This document shows, piece after piece, positions 24,681-33,460 of a DNA stretch of 64,000 nucleotides. The DNA is from Deltaproteobacteria bacterium Ga0077539. Its GTDB lineage: Bacteria; Myxococcota_A; Polyangia; Polyangiales; Ga0077539. The notes beneath the pieces were generated by a model, which ran no database searches, had not been told where the DNA came from, and saw nothing but the letters and a program-made list of their open reading frames with translations. The position numbers and the translations under genes are program-made. The DNA lies in NCBI GenBank assembly GCA_001465015.1, contig LNEO01000246.1, forward strand, positions 124,001-188,000. The letters are read 5' to 3'. Numbering within the stretch: the stretch's first letter is position 1; each line of letters begins with the position of its first letter.

Positions 24681-24749
24681 GACGGCTACTCCGCCTTCGG
24701 TTGGCGACGCCGCCGGTCTCTGCCGCTTTCGACTTCGCGCCGGGCGCGA

Positions 24750-25406
24750 CTACTTCGAGGGTCCGGCGTGCTCGAGCACAGACACTGCGTCCGTGGCCAG
24801 CTCGCCCAACGTCGCGCCGCTGTCCTCTTCGCCGGCTTCGTCCTCTTCCGACGAGAGCGGGCGCTTGTCGCCGACGAGCTTCTTGATGGCGTCCAGGTGC
24901 GAGGCGTCGCCGAGCTCGACGAGCGCCTCGATGGCCGAAGCCGCGACGTCCGCGTCCGAGTGCGCGAGGAGCTTCGCGACGATCGACCCGCCTGCCGGCT
25001 CTCCCACTTCGGCGAGCACAAACGGAAGCTCCTTGAGCGCCTCGGTCGTGAGCGTCGTGGACACCGCCGTCTCGACGACGCGAGACGCCTCGCCCCATCG
25101 GTCCGACAGGACCTCGACCAGCGCCTCGCCCGCGCTCACGCGAATGCCAGGATCCTCGTGGCCGAGGATGCGCAAGAGGCTCTGGACCGACTCGTTGCCC
25201 GGGATCTCGACCAAGAGATCCGCCAGCAAAATCAGGCGCATTCCGGCGTCGACCGACGGCTCGCCCGCCATGGCGCGGTCCACTTCGGCGGCCAGCGCAC
25301 GGGAGCGGGCCTTGTTGTCGCCGCTCGAGAAAAACGCGTCGCGCGCGCGATAGAGACGTCGGTTCGCTTCGATCAGTTCGCTGAGGTGCTTGCTCTCGTT
25401 ACCCAT
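24750..25406 (-). CDS. HEAT-repeat protein
   Basis: A 218-residue alpha-helical repeat protein (ESVQSLLRILGHEDPGIRVSAGEALVEVL; AGGSIVAKLLAHSDADVAASAIEALVELGDASHLDAI). HEAT repeats serve as protein-binding scaffolds. The acidic stretch SSEEDEAGEEDSG follows near the C-terminus. There is no catalytic motif. Its ATG (25404-25406) lies opposite a plus-strand ATG at 25405, so divergent regulation depends on which start the M23 gene uses. Confidence 0.7.
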   Translation of the reverse strand: MGNESKHLSELIEANRRLYRARDAFFSSGDNKARSRALAAEVDRAMAGEPSVDAGMRLILLADLLVEIPGNESVQSLLRILGHEDPGIRVSAGEALVEVLSDRWGEASRVVETAVSTTLTTEALKELPFVLAEVGEPAGGSIVAKLLAHSDADVAASAIEALVELGDASHLDAIKKLVGDKRPLSSEEDEAGEEDSGATLGELATDAVSVLEHAGPSK

Positions 25407-25500
25407 GAGGGCCGAGCTTATACAGCGCTTCTTCGTCGGGTTGGGATCGACGTGGGAATGGACAGCAGCCGACCGGGCGTTTCATCGTGTCGAGCGCTCG

Positions 25501-26418
25501 GTGCACGGACAGCTTCGACCGACTCAGTGGCTCCCGATCGCGATCGCCGCGCTCGCCCTCGTCCGCCCAGCCAAAGCGCGCGTCCGGCCGCTGAGCGCCG
25601 TCGTCCACGCAGGATCCGCGAGCGCGCGCTCGGGGCCCGCGCCCTCTGCCTCGTGCGCGCACAGGACAGCCTCGGGTCGATGCCTCGAAGACCCCGCGTG
25701 CGCCGCGGGAGAACTGCTCATCGACGGCCTGTGCGTTGCGTCGAGGACCGTCGCCATCGACGACCCCAGCCTCGGCGTCGAGTCCAACACCCACACCGAC
25801 CGCGGAGGGCGGCTCGTCGTGTACGAGCACGTCCCGAGACGCCCTGATTTGCCGGCAGAATACGATAGGTACCTCTATCCAACCGAGCCGTGGGGCGGGC
25901 AAACCGTGAGCTCGGGCTACGACCTCGGGCGTCCAGACGCGCTGCAACGGCGCGGCGTCGACCTCACCGCGATCGGTCACGGCGGCGTGGATCTGCCGCA
26001 AGAGCGAGGAGCGCCCGTGCGCGCGGTGGCCCTCCGCGGTCAGCAAGGCGACGCCGAGGTGCTTCACGTCGGACCGCTCTTCGGAAACACCGTCGTCCTC
26101 TCGCACATCGTCCGCGAGGCCGGCGCCACGCGCGTCTACCTCGCGCTGTACGGCCACCTCGACGGGTTCGCGCCGGGGCTGCGCAAGGGCCAGTCGATCA
26201 CCGCGTCGACGCTGCTCGGCTTCGTCGGAGACAGCGGCGCAGAGGGCGTCGTTCACCTGCACTACGAGATTCGTCTGGCGCGACCGGGCGTCGACCCGAC
26301 GCGCGTCGAGCGGCCCGCCACGCTCATCGAGCAGAGCACCAGCGTTCCGTGCGACCCGCGCAACGTCCTGCCGCTGCGAACAGAGCCGATTCGCCGAGGC
26401 GACGCGGGTCGAAGCTGA
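25501..26418 (+). CDS. exported M23 (LytM-type) peptidase-like protein
   Basis: About 305 residues from the GTG at 25501, chosen because it gives a signal peptide (WLPIAIAALALVRPAKARV); the frame is open to the ATG at 25405. After a Cys-rich spacer (SCAHRTASGRCLEDPACAAGELLIDGLCV) comes a LytM domain with all zinc ligands visible: HGGVD (HxxxD), LYGHLDGF and HLHYEIR (HxH). Such enzymes cut peptidoglycan cross-bridges in the periplasm or serve as inactive activators; the intact ligands argue for activity. Confidence 0.8.
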   Translation: MHGQLRPTQWLPIAIAALALVRPAKARVRPLSAVVHAGSASARSGPAPSASCAHRTASGRCLEDPACAAGELLIDGLCVASRTVAIDDPSLGVESNTHTDRGGRLVVYEHVPRRPDLPAEYDRYLYPTEPWGGQTVSSGYDLGRPDALQRRGVDLTAIGHGGVDLPQERGAPVRAVALRGQQGDAEVLHVGPLFGNTVVLSHIVREAGATRVYLALYGHLDGFAPGLRKGQSITASTLLGFVGDSGAEGVVHLHYEIRLARPGVDPTRVERPATLIEQSTSVPCDPRNVLPLRTEPIRRGDAGRS

Positions 26419-26483
26419 GCTCTCAGCGCACTGCGAGGCGCGAGGCAGGACGAAATCAGGACAGTCCCGTAAGCTCGCGCACT

Positions 26484-27446
26484 ATGTTCGAAGACGTCGA
26501 GCTCCTCGGGCCGATCCTCGTGTTTCTGGCGTTGGCGGTGATCTTCGCGCTGCGGTCCCTACGCCAGATCAACCAGTGGGAGGTAGCGCTCAAGTTCACC
26601 TTCGGAAAGTACTCGGGTCGCCTGCAGCCCGGCCTCAATTTCGTCGTGCCCCTCGCGCAGAAGATCTACCGCATCGACACACGTATTCGAAATCGAGACC
26701 TGCCCGCGCAGATGGTGATCACCCGCGACAACGTCACGGCCATGATCGACGCGGTGGTCTATTACAAGGTCATCGACGTCGAGAAGGCCGCGCTCAACGT
26801 CGAGAACTTCGAGACCGCCGTGAAAGATCGCGCGCGGGTCGTGCTCAGGGACATCGTGGGAGAGATCACGCTGGACGAGCTGCTCTCGCGACGCGACGAG
26901 GTGTCCGCGCAGGTTCGCGCGCAGGTCGAGCAGTTCGTCTCGCACTGGGGCCTGCACATCGAGGCGATCGCGCTTCAAGACATCCAGCTCCCGCAAGAGA
27001 TGCAGCAGGCGATCGCCCGCAAGGCCATCGCCGAGCGCGACAAGCAGTACGTGATCATCAAGTCCCAAGCGGACGTCGAGTCCGCGCGCAACTTCGCCGA
27101 GGCCGCCCGCATCCTCGCCGAGGCCCCTGGCGCCCTCGAGCTCCGTCGCCTCGAGGCCCTGCAGGGCATCACCGGAACGGGCAACACCAAGGTCGTCTTC
27201 GACCTCGCCAAGTACGAGTCGGGCCCGAGCAACACCCGCAAAGAAGCGATCGCCGCCGCGGCCGCGATGCAAGAGCCCACCGGCGTTCGTGTCGACGCGA
27301 GCGCCGCGCCCGCCGCGCAGCCCATGGTGAGCAACATGAAGCTGCAAGCAGAACAAGCGGCGATTCAAGGCGCCCAGTCGTCAGGCAACATCACCGCCGT
27401 GGGCATCCCAGCGGTTGATCCAAGCACGCTCAAGACCGGTGGATAG
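26484..27446 (+). CDS. slipin (stomatin-like SPFH protein)
   Basis: A 320-residue protein with an N-terminal membrane helix (LGPILVFLALAVIFALRSL), an SPFH/band 7 domain (QINQWEVALKFTFGKYSGRLQPGLNFVVPL; NVTAMIDAVVYYKV) and a helical oligomerisation region (ARKAIAERDKQYVIIKSQADVESARNFAEAARIL). SPFH proteins form large rings on the inner membrane and act with proteases or NfeD partners. No NfeD gene is adjacent. The next gene overlaps its 3' end by 8 bases. Confidence 0.88.
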   Translation: MFEDVELLGPILVFLALAVIFALRSLRQINQWEVALKFTFGKYSGRLQPGLNFVVPLAQKIYRIDTRIRNRDLPAQMVITRDNVTAMIDAVVYYKVIDVEKAALNVENFETAVKDRARVVLRDIVGEITLDELLSRRDEVSAQVRAQVEQFVSHWGLHIEAIALQDIQLPQEMQQAIARKAIAERDKQYVIIKSQADVESARNFAEAARILAEAPGALELRRLEALQGITGTGNTKVVFDLAKYESGPSNTRKEAIAAAAAMQEPTGVRVDASAAPAAQPMVSNMKLQAEQAAIQGAQSSGNITAVGIPAVDPSTLKTGG

Positions 27447-28002
27447 CGCCCAGGACATCGATCCCGGCGTGTGGCTCGCCCGCGCGAGCGCGCACCGAGC
27501 GTGCGCCGCGGACGCGCGGGTCGGAGAGCTCTTCGCGAGCGCCCGCATCGAGTGCGACGGGCGCCCCGTTCGACAGTGGCAGGCGACCGGCGGCCTCGTG
27601 CGCGCGTATCGAGTCGTGCTCGTGACGACCGCGCGGAGCATCGCGCACACGCGACGCTCGCCCGCCGTCATGGACGCGGTCATCGAGGTGCTCTCGAGCG
27701 CGGTGAGCGCCGACAAAGGCGCCGCGCTCGACAGCGTGAACCTGCGATGGGGTCGCGTCGCGAGCGAAGCCGCCAGCTACCGAGAGACGACCGTGCGCGA
27801 CCTCGCGATCGGCAACGAGTCCGAGCTGCGCCGCGAGGCCATCGTCTTCTTGCGCGCCACGGACGCGAGCGATGCCGTGATCGACGCCGTGCAGCGCGCG
27901 CGGTTGACCTACGACGGCCATGCGATCGTCCTGAGCGACATCGAGCGCGACCGCGCGCGCGATTGCGCTCGCGCGCTGCGGGGTCTGACCGAAAGCGACT
28001 GA
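27439..28002 (+). CDS. unknown protein downstream of slipin
   Basis: A protein of about 187 residues from the GTG at 27439, which overlaps the slipin stop; a TTG at 27415 would extend it. It is mostly helical, with no membrane span, and has Arg-rich segments (RVVLVTTARSIAHTRRSPAVMDAVIEVL). The family is not recognised. The overlap suggests co-expression with the slipin. Confidence 0.5.
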   Translation: MDSAQDIDPGVWLARASAHRACAADARVGELFASARIECDGRPVRQWQATGGLVRAYRVVLVTTARSIAHTRRSPAVMDAVIEVLSSAVSADKGAALDSVNLRWGRVASEAASYRETTVRDLAIGNESELRREAIVFLRATDASDAVIDAVQRARLTYDGHAIVLSDIERDRARDCARALRGLTESD

Positions 28003-28049
28003 GCTCCCACCGAGAAGGGGGCTTCGTGTAGAGTGCCGCGCTCGACTCG

Positions 28050-30530
28050 ATGCCAGCTCGCACACTCTCGATCGGGCGCGCCCGCCCCCTCGACGCTACG
28101 CCCGATACCGCAACGACGCTCGAGCTCCCTCCGCACCACCTCGTCACGCACGGCGTCGTCGTCGGGATGACTGGGTCGGGCAAGACGGGCCTCGCGATGG
28201 TCCTCGTCGAAGAGGCGCTGCGCTCGAAGGTTCCGGTCTTGATGGTGGACATCAAGGGGGATCTGCCCAACCTGTTGCTCACGTTTCCAGGGCTCGACGG
28301 CCCGTCGTTTGCGCCGTGGATCGACCCCGAGTCCGTCGCTCGCGACGAGACGACGGTCGACGTCGCGGCCACCGCGATCGCGAACACGTGGCGCGACGGG
28401 CTCGCGAAATGGTCGCTCTCGGGCGACGACGTCCGCTCGCTGAGAGAGACGATCGCCCCGCGAATCCTCACGCCGGGCGCCACCTTCGGCGAGCCAGTCC
28501 ACGTGCTCTCGGCGCTCGAGCAGCCTTCGGACCTGTGGTCCATCGACGAAGAGACCGCGCGCGAGGCGCTCAGCGCCGCGGTGTCGCTGCTCTTGCGCCT
28601 GCTCGATCGCGACGGAGACCCCACGCGCTCGCGCGAACACGTCGTGCTCTGCCAGCTCGCCGAGCGAAGGCTCCGAGAAGGACAGGGCGCCACGCTCGAA
28701 GCGCTGCTCGAAGACCTCGCGCGCCCGCCGTTCGCGCGGGTGGGCGCGATGGCCATCGACGAGTTTCTGCCGCCCAAAGAGCGGCAATCTCTCTCGCAAG
28801 ACCTCAACACACTCTTGGCGTCGCCGTCGTTTGCGACATGGCGCAAGGGAACGTCCCTCGACGTCGGTCGCTGGCTCGCGCGCCCCAAGGACGGCCGCGT
28901 GCCGGCGGTGATCGTCTCGGTCGCGCACCTGGATGACGACGAGCGCTCGCTCGTGCTCGGGCTGTTGTTCGACGCGATCCTCGGGTGGGTGCGAGGGCTG
29001 TCGGGCACGAGCGAGCTGCGCGCGCTGGTGGTGTTCGACGAGGTGTACGGGTTCATTCCGCCGCACCCAGCGAACCCGCCGACGAAGAAGCCTCTCATGT
29101 CGCTCATGAAGCAAGCGCGCGCCTTTGGCGTCGGCGTGCTGCTCGCGACGCAGAACCCGATGGACCTCGACTACAAGGCCCTGTCCAACGCAGGCGTGTG
29201 GTTCGTCGGAAGGCTGCAAACCGACGCCGACCGCGAGCGCGTCGTCGAAGGCCTCGCCGGCACCGACGGAGGAACGGGCGGACTCACCGCCAGCGACCTC
29301 GCAAACTCGCTGAAATCGCTGCCAAAGCGAACATTCTTCGTGCGCAACGTTCATCGCACCCCGCAGTGCGGGCTCGTCGAGACGCGCTGGTGCTTGTCGT
29401 GGCTGAGAGGCCCGATGACGCGGCTCGAGATGAAGAAGCTCGCGGCCCCTCTGCTCGAAGCAGCAAACCCAGCAACGGCGCCGACAGCGCCCGCGGGTGC
29501 TCGACGCACGGCACCCGCGACCACAACTGCAACTGCACCGGCGCCCGCACCGGCGGCAGCGCCAGCGTCGAAGGACATTCCGCCGACGATCACGTCGATG
29601 CCTGCGGTGACCCCTGCCGCCGCGGCTGTCGCGGCGCCGAGCACCGTCACAGAGGCGCTACCCGAGGGAATGGTGGCGAGCGTTCCGCTCGCGCCCGAAG
29701 GGTGGAAGACATGGCACGGATACGCGGACTCTGCGCCCGTTTCGCGGTGGAAGTACGTTCCGTACGTGGCGGTGAAGGCCGTCGGACACTTGCGCGACGC
29801 CAAGGTCGGGCTCGATCAACGCGTGACAGAGATCATCGCGGCGCCGCTGCTCGAAGACGGCCGGGCAGACATCACCCGCGCCGTGATCGTGGATCCCAAA
29901 TTCATCGCCAACGCGGCCGCGCCGGGCGCGCGATACCTCGCGCTTCCGAGCGCGCTCTCCAAGGCTCCCACGCGAAAGAACGCCGAGCGCGCGATGAAAG
30001 ATCACGCCGCTCGCACCTTCACGATCGAGCGCCTCGTGCACGAAGAGCTCTCGCTCGTGCAGACCGAAGGCGAGTCGCGAGAGGCGTTCGCGCAGCGCTG
30101 TCGCGAAGGCGCGCTGCGACAAGCGGCCGCCGAGCGCGCGAGCGTCGAAGCGAAGCACGCACCCAAGATCCAACGACTCGCCGAAAAGGCGCAGACCGCG
30201 CGCTCGGTGTACACAGCGGCAGAGACCGCAGTGCGCGCGTCCCCTGGAGGCGCAGAGCTTCTGGCCACAGGGTTCTTCATGGGAAAGGGCGCCGCCAAGC
30301 GCGCTGCTTCCAAGCGCGACAAGGCGTCAGAGAAGCTCTTGAAGGCCAAGACCGCCGTCGAAGAGGCAGACAGCGCGTGGCGCGAAGCGGTCAACGTCCG
30401 TGATCACGCGATCGCCGAGCTCTCGCGAGGCGCCGAACGCGCAGGCGAAGGCATCGCGAGCAAAGTGGTGACCCCGAAGAAGGGCGACGTCGAAGTGATC
30501 GAGATCGGCGTCGCCTGGGCCCGCGGATAG
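28050..30530 (+). CDS. HerA-like P-loop ATPase with coiled-coil C-domain
   Basis: An 826-residue protein. The N-terminal 470 residues are a HerA/FtsK-superfamily motor: Walker A GMTGSGKTGLA, strand LMVDIKGDLPNLLL, Walker B LRALVVFDEVYGFIPPHP and sensor-like QARAFGVGVLLATQNPMDLDYKAL. An Ala/Pro/Thr linker (about 475-545) joins a C-terminal part of about 280 residues with a long coiled coil (EAKHAPKIQRLAEKAQTARSVYTAAE onward). HerA ATPases pump DNA with NurA nuclease in repair or in defence islands; neither NurA nor SIR2 is adjacent. A bacterial DUF853-like housekeeping role is possible. TAGAGT at 28026-28031 may be a -10. Confidence 0.8.
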   Translation: MPARTLSIGRARPLDATPDTATTLELPPHHLVTHGVVVGMTGSGKTGLAMVLVEEALRSKVPVLMVDIKGDLPNLLLTFPGLDGPSFAPWIDPESVARDETTVDVAATAIANTWRDGLAKWSLSGDDVRSLRETIAPRILTPGATFGEPVHVLSALEQPSDLWSIDEETAREALSAAVSLLLRLLDRDGDPTRSREHVVLCQLAERRLREGQGATLEALLEDLARPPFARVGAMAIDEFLPPKERQSLSQDLNTLLASPSFATWRKGTSLDVGRWLARPKDGRVPAVIVSVAHLDDDERSLVLGLLFDAILGWVRGLSGTSELRALVVFDEVYGFIPPHPANPPTKKPLMSLMKQARAFGVGVLLATQNPMDLDYKALSNAGVWFVGRLQTDADRERVVEGLAGTDGGTGGLTASDLANSLKSLPKRTFFVRNVHRTPQCGLVETRWCLSWLRGPMTRLEMKKLAAPLLEAANPATAPTAPAGARRTAPATTTATAPAPAPAAAPASKDIPPTITSMPAVTPAAAAVAAPSTVTEALPEGMVASVPLAPEGWKTWHGYADSAPVSRWKYVPYVAVKAVGHLRDAKVGLDQRVTEIIAAPLLEDGRADITRAVIVDPKFIANAAAPGARYLALPSALSKAPTRKNAERAMKDHAARTFTIERLVHEELSLVQTEGESREAFAQRCREGALRQAAAERASVEAKHAPKIQRLAEKAQTARSVYTAAETAVRASPGGAELLATGFFMGKGAAKRAASKRDKASEKLLKAKTAVEEADSAWREAVNVRDHAIAELSRGAERAGEGIASKVVTPKKGDVEVIEIGVAWARG

Positions 30531-30556
30531 CGCGCCGCGACGGGGCCCCGCCAACG

Positions 30557-31831
30557 CTATCGCTTCGTCGCCTTGGCGTCGCGCGCGTCACCGTCGGCGA
30601 TGGTCCCCGCGCCGCCCTGCTTGAGCTTCTTCTTCGAGTACCAGGGGCGACTCGTGAGCGCGAACACGGGATACAGGATCATCCACAGCAACGCAGCGAG
30701 CACCGAGATCGCGAGTCGTCCGCCGCCGGTGTGGGGCTGGCTGCCGAACTGGTGATACTCGGCGTCGAGCGTCGAAACGAGGAAGGGAACCGTTCGAACC
30801 GAGCCGCCCTGCGCTTGTTGAAAGAGCGAGTAGCTCACTTCGTCGGTGACCGGACGACCGTTGGCCGTCGCGCGGATCTCGTAGTGGTGGCGCCAGTAGC
30901 CTGGGCTGTTCTTGGGCTTGACCCACTCTCGCCACGTCCGCGTCGCCTCGATCGTCGCCGGCACGACGTCGCCTGTCAGCGCCAGCACCGTGTACGAGTG
31001 AAACACCACCGAGACCGCGAACACGATCCACACGAGCGACGCGATGGCGAGGTTGCGAAACACACCCGCGCGCTTTCGCGGCGTCTCACCGGGCTTCTCG
31101 CGAGAGATCACCATCGGGGCGAAGCTCGCCGCCGACAGCACCGGCATCGTGGCCGCCGCGCGATAGGCGTTTGCGCTCTGCTGATGGGCGCCCGAGAGCG
31201 CGCCGTACACGTGCACTTCGTCGCCATGTTTGACCTCGAGCACCTGGGTGCGGTGCGCGTGGTCGTGGCGCACGCTCTGGTCGATCTCGCCGTGAACCTT
31301 GACGCCCTGGGGAGGATCGACGCGAACCGCCACGCCGGTCGCCGTGCGAATCACAAACGAGCGCTGCTGCTGCTGACGCGCGCTCTCCTCCCACGCGTGG
31401 TTCCACGCGCCCTTGTACTGCCACTCGCGGCCAGCTTGCGCGATCTCCAATCGCACCGCGGGCCCGCGGTCTTCGGTCTCGACGCGGCCGAAGACCACCG
31501 CCGCGCCGTCCTGCAGCGGAGCGTTGGGGTTGAAGCCCTCTTCGAGCTTCGCCCTCCGTCGGTGCATCCAGTAGAGCAAGACGCTCAGCGTGAGCAGTCC
31601 ACCGAAGACGACGAAGTTGCTCCCGACGTACACGCCCGCGCTGCTCTCTGGCGAGGACTGCGAGCGGTCGTAGTAGGTGTCCTCGTTGTCTTCGGTGACG
31701 ACGCGGCCGCCGAAGTCGCTTCCGACCACCGGGATCCACGGGTCGTTATCGTGGTTGTTGCAGCCGTTGAGCACGAGCGCCGCGACGAGCGCGAGCGCAA
31801 CCGACGTCCCCATCGAACGAACTCGATTCAT
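30557..31831 (-). CDS. membrane lipoprotein with GIDE/DUF3592-like region
   Basis: A 424-residue protein. The start at 31831 gives a lipoprotein signal peptide (ALALVAALVLNGC). A membrane helix follows at about 73-90, then a beta-rich soluble region (AVVFGRVETEDRGPAVRLEIAQAG; GVAVRVDPPQGVKVHG; EVHVYGALSG) that resembles GIDE-type domains. More helices lie near 285-310 and 385-410, flanking a stretch like DUF3592 (VPATIEATRTWREWV ... YEIRATANGRPVTDEVSY). Function unknown; envelope located. Confidence 0.65.
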   Translation of the reverse strand: MNRVRSMGTSVALALVAALVLNGCNNHDNDPWIPVVGSDFGGRVVTEDNEDTYYDRSQSSPESSAGVYVGSNFVVFGGLLTLSVLLYWMHRRRAKLEEGFNPNAPLQDGAAVVFGRVETEDRGPAVRLEIAQAGREWQYKGAWNHAWEESARQQQQRSFVIRTATGVAVRVDPPQGVKVHGEIDQSVRHDHAHRTQVLEVKHGDEVHVYGALSGAHQQSANAYRAAATMPVLSAASFAPMVISREKPGETPRKRAGVFRNLAIASLVWIVFAVSVVFHSYTVLALTGDVVPATIEATRTWREWVKPKNSPGYWRHHYEIRATANGRPVTDEVSYSLFQQAQGGSVRTVPFLVSTLDAEYHQFGSQPHTGGGRLAISVLAALLWMILYPVFALTSRPWYSKKKLKQGGAGTIADGDARDAKATKR

Positions 31832-31893
31832 GCTGGGCGCGAGTGTACCAGCTCGGCTCGCGAGCGCTCGTAACCCGCGAGGCTTCTGGCGCG

Positions 31894-33411
31894 TCAGCGA
31901 AAGAGCGAGCGGCGCTGGCGTACGCGCGCGTCGAGCTCGTCTTGGATCGCCGCGCGAACCTTCTCGTTGAGTCTGCCGACGAGCAGCTCGTCGTCCGCGG
32001 ATTTTTCGTCGTATCCGTCCACGCTGATCGGCGGAAGAAACGAGATCGACCACTTCGCCGGGAGCGGCACGAGTCCGAGCGCGCCGAACCACGGAAACGT
32101 CGGCGTGACGGGAACGATGGGGAGGTTGAGCAGCTTGGCGAGGGGCCCGGTCGGCAGCATCGGGTGCGTCTCTTCGCTGCCCACGATCGCGACGGGAACG
32201 ATGGGCGTCCGCGTCCGAAGCGCGAGCTTGATGTGTCCGCCGCGGCCGAAGCGCTGGAGCTGATAGCGCTCGCGGTAGCTCTTGGACACGCCCTTGACGC
32301 CCTCGGGAAAGACCCCGACCACCGTCGAGGTCCGCAGCAGCCGCTCGGCGTTCTCCTGGCATGCGCGCACGGCGCCCAGTCGATTGAGGGCGACGCCCAT
32401 GAACGGAAAATGGAACACGAAATCATCAGCCAGCCAGCGCAGCGGCCGACGCGCCGGGTGTTCGCGCCGAAGCGCGGCGGCCAGCATGAGCCCGTCGTAC
32501 GGCACGGCGCCGGCGTGATTGGCGCAGAGGATCACGCGACCTGCGTCCGGGACGTTTTCGATTCCGTGTGTCTCTACGCGCCACCACTTGGTGTACAGCG
32601 CGTCGATCAAGGGCCTCGCGGTGGCCGAGAACTGCTCGTCGAGGCCGAACTCGTCGACGTCCTCTGCGCGATCGCGCAGGGCCACCCTGCCCCATTGCTT
32701 CGCATAGAACTCGCCCGTGGCGATGTCCGACGTGCTGTCCTGCGTCTCTTCGTCGGTCGCCGCTCGCTGCGCCTCGCGCACCGTGCCGCCGCCTTGCGCG
32801 CTTCGCGCAGGAAGCTCATCGGGCACGAGCGCGACTTCGTCGTGCGGGTCCGGCGTCCGCTCGCGGCCCGCGCGCGCGAGCAGCACGTCGAGCTGCGATT
32901 CGAGGGCGCGGATCTTGTCCTCGATGCTCCCCTCGGGCTCGGGGGCGCTGGCTTCTGCGGGGGCGTCCGCGTTCGCGAGGGCCTCGCTCGTGGCCGGCGA
33001 GACGGACGCCTCGGCGCCGACGTCGTCGATGGCGCTGTCTTCGTCAGCGTTGCTCGATTTGATGGGCGCTGCTTGTGGCGCTTCTGGCGGCTCGCTCGCT
33101 GCGATCGGAGCGTTCGCCGCGGTCGGGTCGCTCGCGGCGTCCGACGTGAGCTCGAGCGGCGCGACGGCGTCGCTCGACGCGTCCATGTCGATCAGCGCCT
33201 CTGCGGGCACCTTCGCGGCCTTCGGCGCGCGCGTGATCTCTTGCTTCTCTCCGGCGCTGGCCTTCGCGCTGGGGCGCTTGGAGGGCCTGGCCGAGGGGCG
33301 CTTGGAGCTCTTGGCGCCCGGTCGCTTCGAGGGGCGCGGGGCTTCGCTCTCTTTCGACTCGTCGTCACCTTCGCGCGTGAACGGGTCGCTTCCGAGTACC
33401 TTCTTCGTCAT
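31894..33411 (-). CDS. lysophospholipid acyltransferase family protein
   Basis: A 505-residue protein. The first 180 residues are low complexity, with degenerate SKRPSA repeats and a long Ala/Glu/Ser stretch, probably disordered. The C-terminal half has the PlsC/LPLAT fold: ILCANHAGAVPYDG (block I with His and Asp, spaced H-x6-D rather than H-x4-D), VVGVFPEGVKG (block III) and TPIVPVAIVG. The spacing fits the MGAT/DGAT-like subgroup of this family. It likely transfers an acyl chain to a glycerol lipid at the membrane. Confidence 0.82.
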   Translation of the reverse strand: MTKKVLGSDPFTREGDDESKESEAPRPSKRPGAKSSKRPSARPSKRPSAKASAGEKQEITRAPKAAKVPAEALIDMDASSDAVAPLELTSDAASDPTAANAPIAASEPPEAPQAAPIKSSNADEDSAIDDVGAEASVSPATSEALANADAPAEASAPEPEGSIEDKIRALESQLDVLLARAGRERTPDPHDEVALVPDELPARSAQGGGTVREAQRAATDEETQDSTSDIATGEFYAKQWGRVALRDRAEDVDEFGLDEQFSATARPLIDALYTKWWRVETHGIENVPDAGRVILCANHAGAVPYDGLMLAAALRREHPARRPLRWLADDFVFHFPFMGVALNRLGAVRACQENAERLLRTSTVVGVFPEGVKGVSKSYRERYQLQRFGRGGHIKLALRTRTPIVPVAIVGSEETHPMLPTGPLAKLLNLPIVPVTPTFPWFGALGLVPLPAKWSISFLPPISVDGYDEKSADDELLVGRLNEKVRAAIQDELDARVRQRRSLFR

Positions 33412-33460
33412 GGTCTGAGCGTTCCTTGAAGAGAGCCGCGGGGGGCTATCGGTCGAGCCG

